Source: Lentisphaerae bacterium ADurb.BinA184
Lineage (GTDB): Bacteria; Verrucomicrobiota; Lentisphaeria; Oligosphaerales; MVZH01
Length of the DNA: 55,108 nucleotides
Assembly (NCBI GenBank): GCA_002068325.1
Contig: MVZH01000003.1
Coordinates: 1 to 55,108 of the forward strand
Direction of reading: 5' to 3'
A model generated the notes under the pieces. It was given only the letters and a program-made list of their open reading frames with translations, was not told where the DNA came from and ran no database searches. Position numbers and translations under genes: made by a program. Shown here piece after piece: positions 33,991 through 41,354 of this stretch. The stretch's first letter is position 1, and every line of letters begins with the position of its first letter.

Positions 33991-34722
33991 ATGCAGAAGC
34001 ACATCGCAAGGTTGGTGGCCGGGATGCTGGTGGTGGTGGGCTGCGCGGGGGCGGCCGTGTCACCGCCCGACGGCCGCTCCTGGTGGTTGGGGCCCGAGCT
34101 CATCACCAATGGAACCTTCGAGACCGACACGCCGGGCAGCACCCCGGCCGGCTGGCAGGGCGTGTCCGGGACGGCCGTGACCACCAACGCCAGCGCACAC
34201 ACGGGCAACCAGTCGATGGAGCTGACCGTCATGGCCCGGACAACCTACTCGATCCCGACGCAGCCTGGCAGGTACTACCGCCTGGAAGTCTACTGGCAAC
34301 AACTGGACGAAAACTGGGGCCCCAACCTGCGGATCGGACTGCTTGACAACCCGGGGACTGCGGGGGACTGGCCGCGCGGGGTCGAGGTGGTCGGAGGGCA
34401 GCCCTATGCCGCCGCATACTACGTGGACGACTGGCCTGCCGCCGCGACCGAGATGACTAACGGCGTGCAGCCTATGTGGCGAGACTACACCTATGTCCTC
34501 ACGTGGCAGCACTGGGAAGCCACGCTCGAGATCCTGCCCAGCATCACCGATTTCGGGAGCCTCCTGCGGCACTACTGGTATGGCACCGGAGGAAGCGGAT
34601 GGCGGGTAGACGACATCTCTTTGCGCGAGTGGCTGGTGCCCGAGCCGGCGGGCGGACTGTTGGTGAGCCTGGGGGGGTGCACGTTGGCCCTGCGGCGGCG
34701 GGCACGGCGGACGGCAAGGTGA
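33991..34722 (+). CDS. PEP-CTERM protein with a jelly-roll-like domain
   Basis: The protein is 243 aa. ATG 33991 is chosen because GGAGG lies 6 nt upstream. The N-terminus is a signal with VVVGC at Cys18, a possible lipobox. The middle (about 31-210) begins ELITNGTFETDTPGS and ends WRVDDISLREW, typical of CBM4/9-like carbohydrate-binding sandwich domains. The C-terminus is VPEPAGGLLVSLGG, a hydrophobic stretch and an Arg-rich tail: a PEP-CTERM sorting signal handled by exosortase. The protein should therefore be exported and processed at the surface. No exosortase is in the window. It is followed 20 nt later by the LacI-family gene. Confidence 0.78.
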   Translation: MQKHIARLVAGMLVVVGCAGAAVSPPDGRSWWLGPELITNGTFETDTPGSTPAGWQGVSGTAVTTNASAHTGNQSMELTVMARTTYSIPTQPGRYYRLEVYWQQLDENWGPNLRIGLLDNPGTAGDWPRGVEVVGGQPYAAAYYVDDWPAAATEMTNGVQPMWRDYTYVLTWQHWEATLEILPSITDFGSLLRHYWYGTGGSGWRVDDISLREWLVPEPAGGLLVSLGGCTLALRRRARRTAR

Positions 34723-34742
34723 CGCCACAGGGAAGGTCCAAC

Positions 34743-35768
34743 GTGCCACGCCGGGTGACGTCGGTGGACATTGCGCGGTCGCTGGGGCTTTCCCAGGCGA
34801 CGGTGTCGTATGTTCTGAGCGGGCGTGGGCGCGAGGTGGGGGTCAGCGAGGGGACGTGCCGTCGGGTGGAGGCCCGGGCGCGGGAGCTGGGCTACCGGGC
34901 CAACCGGCTGGCGCGCGGGCTGAAGGAAGGGTGCAGCCGGACGATCGGCGTTGTCGCGCCGTGCGTCACCTTCGCCTTCTTCTCGCAGATTGTGCGAGGG
35001 GCGGAGGCGGTGTTCTCGGCGAACGGCTACGTCACGCTGCTGACGCACACGGACGAGGACGCGCAGCGCGAGCGGGAGAAGCTTGATGTGCTGTGCAGCT
35101 ACCCGGTTGACGGGCTGTTGATCGTGCCGGCGGTGGGGCGGGGCGGCCGGCAGCCGTTCGCCCGCCTGGTCGAGGAGAAGTGGCCGTTTGTGCTGGTGGA
35201 CAAGGAAGTGCGCGGGCTGAAGGCCCCGTTCGTCGGCAGCGACGACCGTGCCGGGGCGCGGGCCGTCGTGGAACACCTTGTCTCGCTGGGGCATCGCCGG
35301 ATCGGGTTTCTGTGCGGACCCCGCACCGCCTCGACGGCCCGGGCGCGTTTCGCGGGCTACCGCGCGGCGCTGGTGGCGCACGGCCTGGCGGTCGATGAGT
35401 CCCTCGTGGCGGGCAACGACTGGAGCGTCCAGGAGGGCGAGACCGCCGCGCGCAAGCTGCTCGCGCTGCGCCGTCCGCCCACCACGATCTTCGCCTGCAC
35501 GGACGTATCGGCGATGGGGGTCTACCGGGCCGCGGCGGCCCGCGGCCTGACCATTCCACGCGACCTGTCGGTGGCCGGCTACGCCGACCTCGAATGCGCC
35601 GCCCTGCTGAACCCGCCGCTGACCACCGTGCAGCAACCGGCGGAAGAGCTTGGACGGCGCGCCGCCGAGATGCTGCTGGCGATCATCGCCGGCCGGTCGA
35701 AGCCGCGCCCGCGCCTGATCCTCCCCGTCCAACTCGTGCTCCGCGGGTCGTGCGCCCGGCCGGCCTGA
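34743..35768 (+). CDS. LacI-family transcriptional regulator
   Basis: The protein is 341 aa from a GTG preceded by GGAAGG. The N-terminal helix-turn-helix is VTSVDIARSLGLSQATVSYV, with hinge helix RANRLARGLKEG. The periplasmic-binding-like sugar-sensing domain follows: TIGVVAPCVTFAFFSQIVRG, VDGLLIVPAV, LGHRRIGFLCG and CTDVSAMGVYRAA. The family usually represses sugar genes and releases DNA on binding a sugar. It probably controls this island, including the palindrome at 33914-33929. It is co-transcribed with the PEP-CTERM gene. Readings from further upstream overlap that gene and are rejected. Confidence 0.9.
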   Translation: MPRRVTSVDIARSLGLSQATVSYVLSGRGREVGVSEGTCRRVEARARELGYRANRLARGLKEGCSRTIGVVAPCVTFAFFSQIVRGAEAVFSANGYVTLLTHTDEDAQREREKLDVLCSYPVDGLLIVPAVGRGGRQPFARLVEEKWPFVLVDKEVRGLKAPFVGSDDRAGARAVVEHLVSLGHRRIGFLCGPRTASTARARFAGYRAALVAHGLAVDESLVAGNDWSVQEGETAARKLLALRRPPTTIFACTDVSAMGVYRAAAARGLTIPRDLSVAGYADLECAALLNPPLTTVQQPAEELGRRAAEMLLAIIAGRSKPRPRLILPVQLVLRGSCARPA

Positions 35769-35779
35769 TCCCCTCCCCT

Positions 35780-35858
35780 TCGCGGGCGTCCCCGCGACGC
35801 TGGCGCCCCGGCCCGGTCACAGAGATGGAGACGGGCGGCCTTCAGCCCCTGCCGCCCG
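35780..35858. terminator. two hairpins between convergent genes
   Basis: TCGCGGG (35780-35786) pairs with CCCGCGA (35791-35797) around a CGTC loop. CGGGCGGC (35832-35839) pairs with GCCGCCCG (35851-35858). Both lie between the ends of the LacI-family and nucleotidyltransferase genes, as expected for a bidirectional stop. Neither has a clear T-run. Confidence 0.4.
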
Positions 35859-35864
35859 CGTCGG

Positions 35865-36461
35865 CTACCGTTCGAGCAGGCTGACGAAGGTCTCGCGCAC
35901 GTAGGGGGAGAGGCGGTCGGCGAAGGCGGCCGTCAGGCAGTGGATCTGGATGAGGCGCTGAACATCGGCGAGATCCTGGAGTCTGCCCTTGGCCGTCATG
36001 CCCGAGGCGAGTTTGAGTTCGACGAGGCGTTCGAGGCTGACGACGCGGATGCCCTGGATCTCGACGGCGGCGGCCGCCGGGTCGGGGAATGCCACAGGCT
36101 TCTCACGTCCGTCGCCGGGGTACTGGCCGGCCACCAGGAACTCGATGCGGACCCCGGTGGCGGCGTGCCGGATGTCACGCGCGTTTCCTGGGATTTCGGT
36201 GTAGCCCTGGCCGAGGAGGGCGCCGCGCAGGCGCCGGAGACCCTCTTCGGTGACCAGCCGGTCCACGTCTTCCGTGAACCGGCGGACGCCATGCAGGATC
36301 AGGGCGTATCCGCCGACCACTGCGTGCGCCACCCCGAGTTCCCGCAACCGGTCGGCCAACTGCCGGTAGGCCTGCTCGAGGCGCCCGCCGCCGGCGTAGA
36401 GGCGATCGGCCTCGCGAAGGACGTGGTGGAACGAGGCAGCGAGTTGCTCTTGGTAGTCCAT
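35865..36461 (-). CDS. nucleotidyltransferase-like protein (AbiEii/MNT-like fold)
   Basis: The protein is 198 aa. A helical lead is followed by VVGGYALILHGVRRFTEDVD, the nucleotidyltransferase signature with Gly50-Gly51 and the metal pair Asp65 and Asp67. A conserved VVSLERLVELKLASG follows, typical of toxin-like NTases of the AbiEii/DUF1814 group. No recognisable antitoxin lies next to it, so it may be an orphan or a housekeeping NTase. It is 12 nt downstream of lepB on the same strand, apparently at the end of that operon. Confidence 0.7.
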   Translation of the reverse strand: MDYQEQLAASFHHVLREADRLYAGGGRLEQAYRQLADRLRELGVAHAVVGGYALILHGVRRFTEDVDRLVTEEGLRRLRGALLGQGYTEIPGNARDIRHAATGVRIEFLVAGQYPGDGREKPVAFPDPAAAAVEIQGIRVVSLERLVELKLASGMTAKGRLQDLADVQRLIQIHCLTAAFADRLSPYVRETFVSLLER

Positions 36462-36473
36462 GCGTCGCCGGGG

Positions 36474-37784
36474 TCAGTCGATGCTCAGGGCCTCGGGGCT
36501 GTCGTCGGGGCCGACGGAGTCGGCCATGCCCCAGCGGCGTGAGAAGGGCCACCACACGAGGGAGGCGCGGCCGACGAGGTTGGCTCGGGGCACGCTTCCC
36601 CAGAAGCGGCTGTCCATGCTGTTGGGGCTGTTGTCGCCGAGCATGAAGTAGTAGTTGTCGGGCACGGTGTAGGTCGCGTTGGGGGTGGCAAGGTACTGGC
36701 AGTCCGAGTGGCCGGAATGGATGTAGCCGGTGTAGCCGCCGCGGCGGCTGTAGAGGTTGTCGAAGCCGGGGTTGACCCGGCCGTCCATCACCTGGAAGTC
36801 GGCGGCGCCGGGTTCGCGGACGTAGAGTTTGCCGTCGGTGCCGATCTTCAGTTCGTCGCCGGGCAGGCCGACCAAGCGTTTGATGTAGTAGCGTCCGTTG
36901 AGCGGGCGGCGGTAGACGTCGCGCACGCCGTCGGTGAGGAAGACGGTGATGTCGCCGCGGCGCGGTTCGGCGAAGTTGAGTGAGACGCGGTTGACGAAGA
37001 CGTGGTCGCCGGCCTGGAGGAAGCCGCGGGCGAGGACTTCGCCCTTCTCAAAGCGCGGGACCGGGGGGCGGCGGCCCCTCATCTGTTCCTCGCGGAAGTG
37101 ACGGAGTTTGGGGATGTACTTCTGGACGGTCGCGGGGTCGCCGGGCAGGCGGTAGTTGACCCCTGCGATGGTGACGGTTGAGGTGGGGAAGAGGGGCAGG
37201 GAGCGGGCCGGCACGACGTTCTCGATGGGGCCCTCGGCGGTGATCACGGCGTCGGCGTAACGGCGCGAATAATGCAGGAAGCCGGCGACGCGCGCGAGCG
37301 GGTTCGGCACCCTCATCTCGTCGCGGTGCACGAAGTGGATTCCGAAGAGGGTGGGCTGCATGCTGCCGGTCGGGATCTTGAACGGTTGCAGGAAGAGGGC
37401 GCGGACGCCGAAGGCGAGGGCCAGGGCGACCACGAAGACTTCGAGGTACTCGGCGATCCAGCCGCGGCTGCGCACGGCGGCCGGGAGGGCCGGGGCGAGG
37501 CGCGCATCCCAGTCATGGACCAGCGCGGCGACGCGTTCGGCATCGAGGCCGGCGGGGTCGCGGCGGGCCATGGCCACGGCGGCGCGGGCCGCGCGGATGT
37601 CGTCCGCCGCCTTGGCCGGGAGGATGTCGCCGTTGATTTGGAGCATCTTGCGCAGATGGTGGTCGTACTCCTTCAGCGTCAGCGCCAGCCGGCGGCGACG
37701 CGGGAGCAGGTGCCGCACCAGCAGGTGGCCGACGAGGAAGTAGAAGACGGCGGCTTCGAGCAGGAATGGGAGAATGGCTTTCAC
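36474..37784 (-). CDS. lepB: signal peptidase I
   Basis: The protein is 436 aa, longer than most (about 250-350). The GTG start at 37784 lies 8 nt after the lepA stop, with AGGAG spanning that stop. An N-terminal membrane helix (about 4-28) and a helical insert lead to a second helix (about 110-132). The catalytic Ser141 lies in PTGSMQPTL and the general base Lys302 in YYIKRLVGLPGDEL. The GDNSPNSMDSRFWG box is near the end. About 160 residues separate Ser and Lys, a large insertion of unknown role. It removes signal peptides at the outer face of the inner membrane and forms an operon with lepA. Confidence 0.9.
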   Translation of the reverse strand: MKAILPFLLEAAVFYFLVGHLLVRHLLPRRRRLALTLKEYDHHLRKMLQINGDILPAKAADDIRAARAAVAMARRDPAGLDAERVAALVHDWDARLAPALPAAVRSRGWIAEYLEVFVVALALAFGVRALFLQPFKIPTGSMQPTLFGIHFVHRDEMRVPNPLARVAGFLHYSRRYADAVITAEGPIENVVPARSLPLFPTSTVTIAGVNYRLPGDPATVQKYIPKLRHFREEQMRGRRPPVPRFEKGEVLARGFLQAGDHVFVNRVSLNFAEPRRGDITVFLTDGVRDVYRRPLNGRYYIKRLVGLPGDELKIGTDGKLYVREPGAADFQVMDGRVNPGFDNLYSRRGGYTGYIHSGHSDCQYLATPNATYTVPDNYYFMLGDNSPNSMDSRFWGSVPRANLVGRASLVWWPFSRRWGMADSVGPDDSPEALSID

Positions 37785-37792
37785 GCCGCGCC

Positions 37793-39619
37793 CTACTCCT
37801 TGGCCTTGAGGATGGCGACAAACGCCTCCTGGGGGATTTCGACGCGGCCGACCTGTTTCATCTTCTTCTTGCCTTCCTTCTGGCGTTCGATCAGCTTGCG
37901 CTTGCGGGTGATGTCGCCGCCGTAGCACTTGGCGGTGACGTCCTTGCGCAGGGCGCGGACGTCTTCGCGCGCCACCACCTTGCCGCCGACCGCGGCCTGG
38001 ATGGCGACCTTGAACAGATGCGGGGGGATGGCGTCCTTGAGCCGCTCGGCGAGCATGCGCCCGCGCGACGCCGCGTGGTCGCGGTGGACAATCGAGGAGA
38101 AGGCATCGATGGGTTCGCCGTTGACCATCATCTCCAGCCGCACGAGGTCGGCGGCGCGGTAGCCGCAGGGTTCGTAATCGAGGCTGCCGTAGCCGCGGGT
38201 GAGGGTCTTGAGCCGGTCGTAGAACTCGACGATGATCTCATGCAGGGGCATGAGGGCGGAGATCATGACGTGGTGGCGGTCGACGGTGTGCGTCTCGGTG
38301 GCGTCGCCGCGCCGTTCCATGACGAGGTTGAGGATGGCGCCCATGTAGTCCACGGGGGTGATGATCTGGGCCTTGATGACCGGTTCCTCGATGCGCTCGA
38401 TCTCGGAGGGGTCGGGCATGTGCACGGGGTTGTCGAGTTTGACCATGGCCCCGCCGTTGAGGTAGACGTGGTAGACGACGCTCGGGTAGGTCAGGATGAT
38501 GTCCATGTCATATTCGCGGGCCAGACGTTCCTGGACGATCTCCATGTGCAGGAGTCCGAGGAAGCCGCAGCGGAAGCCGGCGCCGAGGGCGACTGAGCTT
38601 TCCGGCTGGCAGACGAGGGCGGCGTCGTTGAGCTGGAGCTTGGAGATGCTGAACTTCAGGTTCTCGTAGTCCCGGCTATCGACCGGATAGAGTCCGCTGA
38701 AGACCATGGGCTGGACGACTTGGAATCCTGGGAGGGCGGCGGGGCAAGGGCGGGCGTGGCTGGTCACGGTGTCGCCGATGCGGATGTCGGCGGGATTGCG
38801 GAATGAGGTGATGATGTAGCCGACATCGCCGGCGTGGAGGGTGTCCTCGGCCCGCATCTGGGGGCTGAAGACGCCGACCTCCTTGACCTCGGTGTCGAGG
38901 CCGTTGGCGAACAGCCGCACCTTGTCGCCGGCCCGCACCTGGCCGGAGACGACGCGCACGTAGGTGACGACGCCGCGGAAGGCGTTGTAGACCGAGTCGA
39001 AGACGAGGGCGCGGAGCCGGTCGTCGGGGGGCGCGGACGGCGGGGGGACGCGGGCGACGACGGCTTCGAGCAGTTCGTCAATGCCGATGTCCTGCTTGGC
39101 GCTGACCAGGAGGGCCTCCTCGCGGGGGATGGTCAGGATCTCCTCGAGCTGTTCGAGGCAGGTCTCGATGTCGGCGGCCGGCAGATCAATCTTGTTGATC
39201 ACCGGGATGATGGCCAGGTTGTGTCGCATGGCCAGGCCGACGTTGGCGACGGTCTGGGCCTGCACCCCTTGGGCGGCATCAATCACCAGGATGGCGCCCT
39301 CGCAGGCCGCCAGACTGCGGCTGACCTCGTAGGTGAAGTCCACGTGTCCCGGCGTATCGATCAGGTTGAGGCGGAAGGCGCGGCCGTCCTTGGCGGTGTA
39401 GTGCATGCGCACCGGGTGGGACTTGATGGTGATGCCGCGCTCGCGCTCCAGATCCATGCTGTCGAGGACCTGGTCCTGGAAGAGCCGCTGCTCGATGGTG
39501 TGGGTATGCTGGAGGAAGCGGTCGGCCAGGGTGGACTTGCCATGGTCAATGTGGGCGACGATGGCGAAGTTGCGGGTGTATGCGATGGTCTCTTCCGGGG
39601 GCAAGAGGGTACTCTCCAA
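37793..39619 (-). CDS. lepA: elongation factor 4 (LepA)
   Basis: The protein is 608 aa, full length. The GTPase domain has AHIDHGKST (22-30), DTPGHVDF and NKIDLPAAD. EF-G-like domains II, III and V follow, and the LepA-specific C-terminal domain carries AAVGGKVVAREDVRAL, VTAKCYGGDITRKRKLI and EGKKKMKQVG. LepA is a ribosomal GTPase involved in back-translocation or in assembly of the small subunit. It is immediately upstream of lepB, as in many bacteria. Confidence 0.96.
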   Translation of the reverse strand: MESTLLPPEETIAYTRNFAIVAHIDHGKSTLADRFLQHTHTIEQRLFQDQVLDSMDLERERGITIKSHPVRMHYTAKDGRAFRLNLIDTPGHVDFTYEVSRSLAACEGAILVIDAAQGVQAQTVANVGLAMRHNLAIIPVINKIDLPAADIETCLEQLEEILTIPREEALLVSAKQDIGIDELLEAVVARVPPPSAPPDDRLRALVFDSVYNAFRGVVTYVRVVSGQVRAGDKVRLFANGLDTEVKEVGVFSPQMRAEDTLHAGDVGYIITSFRNPADIRIGDTVTSHARPCPAALPGFQVVQPMVFSGLYPVDSRDYENLKFSISKLQLNDAALVCQPESSVALGAGFRCGFLGLLHMEIVQERLAREYDMDIILTYPSVVYHVYLNGGAMVKLDNPVHMPDPSEIERIEEPVIKAQIITPVDYMGAILNLVMERRGDATETHTVDRHHVMISALMPLHEIIVEFYDRLKTLTRGYGSLDYEPCGYRAADLVRLEMMVNGEPIDAFSSIVHRDHAASRGRMLAERLKDAIPPHLFKVAIQAAVGGKVVAREDVRALRKDVTAKCYGGDITRKRKLIERQKEGKKKMKQVGRVEIPQEAFVAILKAKE

Positions 39620-39727
39620 GGGCGGCCGTGTCTGGCGGCGTTGCCGGGATCGCGCGGGCGGTCTCCGCCGATGCCGGTCCTGGTTCGGATTCCGGTGCCG
39701 GTGTGGGCGCCGGGTTGCGGTTTCTGT

Positions 39728-40831
39728 CTACCGCCGCACGAGGCGGTGCAGGGCCACGATGCCTCCGACTTGGTACAGGACGTTGGGGATCCACACGAGG
39801 ACTTCGGGGTGGAGCGCGGGCTCGTCCTTGAGGCCGTCAGCCAGCGCCAGGAAGACGTAGTAGACGAGGGCGAGCACCAGGCTGATGACCAGTCCCACCG
39901 AGGTCTCGCTACGCCGGGTGCGGATGCCGAAGGGGATGCCCATGAGGATGAAGCCGACCGGCGAGAAGGCCAGCGACATGCGCTTGTGCATTTCCAGGTA
40001 CAGCGGCGTGGTCGGCTGCCCCGTCTGCTCATGGATTTCGAGGGTGGTCAGCAGGCCGCGCAGGTCAAGGTGTTTGGGCTTGCGGGTGACGCGGCGGCGG
40101 TTGGCGACGTCCTGCCGGGGGATGGGGATGGTGATGGTCTGTGCCTGGGTGCGCTGGACCTGGTGGAAACGGGTGGTGTCGGAAGGTTCGCCGACGACGC
40201 CGAAGATGGCCTGATCGAGCCTCAGCTCGACCTGCTCGCGGGCGGGGTCGTAGGTGATCGTGCCGTGCGCGGCCCACGCGTCCTGCCGGATGCGGCCGGC
40301 GTCGTCCAGCACGTAGATTTGGATGTCATCGAGGCGGCTGCCGTGGCGTTCGCCGACGTAGATCACGTAGCCGGGCAGCTCGACGTAACGGCCGGTGTCG
40401 AGGAAGGCGATCGGGTTTTCGACGGTGCCGGCGCGTTTCAGCAGCGACGCCCGGAAGGCGCACTCGGGGGCGAGGAAGTTCTGCAGGTAGAAGCAGACGG
40501 CGCTCACGCCGACCGCCAGGAGCAGTCCCGGCGCGATGATCTGCCAGAGGCTGATCCCGCTCGCCCACATAGCCGTGATCTCGCGGTCCGCGGACAGCCG
40601 GCTGAAGACCAGAATGGTGCTGCACAGCAGGGCCAGCGGAAGTGTGAACTGCAGCGTGAAGGGGAGCATGAACAGGATGAAGCGGCCGATCACGCCGGTG
40701 GCAATCCCGCGGGCGAGCAGTTCAAAGGCCTGTAGCAGGCTGGCCGAGACCATGACGAAGGTGAGGATTCCGACGGCCAGCAGCGTGGTGACGACCAGGC
40801 TCTCACCCACATATAGATTGAGCCGTTTCAT
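39728..40831 (-). CDS. LptF/LptG-family permease
   Basis: The protein is 367 aa. ATG 40831 (MKRLNLYVGESL) is the family-like start. Three membrane helices at the N-terminus (about 12-34, 50-75, 95-120) precede a periplasmic beta-jellyroll-like part (about 130-265) and three C-terminal helices. ALLCSTILVFSRLSADREITAM and FSPVGFILMGIPFGI are family signatures. It forms, with LptB, the inner-membrane ABC pump that extracts lipopolysaccharide. Only one such permease is visible here. Copy C of the R1 element lies about 100 nt upstream, in its leader. Confidence 0.88.
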   Translation of the reverse strand: MKRLNLYVGESLVVTTLLAVGILTFVMVSASLLQAFELLARGIATGVIGRFILFMLPFTLQFTLPLALLCSTILVFSRLSADREITAMWASGISLWQIIAPGLLLAVGVSAVCFYLQNFLAPECAFRASLLKRAGTVENPIAFLDTGRYVELPGYVIYVGERHGSRLDDIQIYVLDDAGRIRQDAWAAHGTITYDPAREQVELRLDQAIFGVVGEPSDTTRFHQVQRTQAQTITIPIPRQDVANRRRVTRKPKHLDLRGLLTTLEIHEQTGQPTTPLYLEMHKRMSLAFSPVGFILMGIPFGIRTRRSETSVGLVISLVLALVYYVFLALADGLKDEPALHPEVLVWIPNVLYQVGGIVALHRLVRR

Positions 40832-40931
40832 GTGGGAGTCCCATGGCCGCGGTTCGCATCCTCGACCGCTTGTCCGGTTGGCGCAGGGAGGGGCATGTCC
40901 AAGGGGCCGCTTCCGGAGGCCAGTGGAGCCG

Positions 40932-41144
40932 CTTGCAGAACCCTGGCATGAGTGGCCGGGACGGAGCCCGGGCCTCCACCGGCCTCCACAAGGACTGCTG
41001 TCGGTCGGGCTGGAGGGACGACCTCCGTGTCGTCCGGGTTCCCTTGCGGGAGACCGGATTCTCGGGTATGACTTGGCGGACACGGAGGTCCGCCCTCCAT
41101 CGCACGCGGCAGTTGTTGTCGGCTGGGGTTCTGCAAGCGCCTCA
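40932..41144 (+). repeat. R1 element, copy C
   Basis: A 213-bp copy. The ends are CTTGCAGAACCCT (40932-40944, one mismatch) and GGGGTTCTGCAAG (41125-41137), then CGCCTCA. Both hairpins are perfect: GGACGAC/GTCGTCC at 41016-41035 and GGCGGAC/GTCCGCC at 41075-41094, with complementary loops. It sits between bamA and the lptG-type gene, upstream of the latter. Confidence 0.88.
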
Positions 41145-41237
41145 GGGTTCAGATTTCAGGGACACGCAACGGACTGTGGTTGAATGCAGTGCTTGCTGCG
41201 CCGGCAGGCGGCGACCTGACACCTGACACATCAGACC

Positions 41238-41321
41238 GGTGAGCGGTGATCAGTGATCGGTGATCGGTGATCGGTGACCGGTGATCAGTAGTCGGTGATC
41301 GGTAGTCGGTGACCGGTGACC
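41238..41321. repeat. heptamer array, unit GGTGATC, 12 units
   Basis: Twelve consecutive 7-bp units (GGTGATC, with GGTGAGC, AGTGATC, GGTGACC, AGTAGTC and GGTAGTC variants) run without a gap. The period is exactly 7. The array lies 33 nt from the end of bamA. It is non-coding. Confidence 0.85.
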
Positions 41322-41354
41322 TTACACCGGGCGCGCGGCTGAACGGCACCGCGC

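Noticed and set aside
38834-40735. Long plus-strand frame spanning lepA and the lptG-type gene
   Set aside because: It crosses two certain minus-strand genes and their gap.
40803-41136. Small ORFs in R1 copies that look alike at protein level
   Set aside because: The similarity follows from the repeat DNA; reading frames differ between copies and strands and none has a ribosome site.
41238-41321. CRISPR-like or replication-origin iterons
   Set aside because: The 7-bp period is too short for CRISPR, and there is no dnaA, repA or DnaA box nearby.
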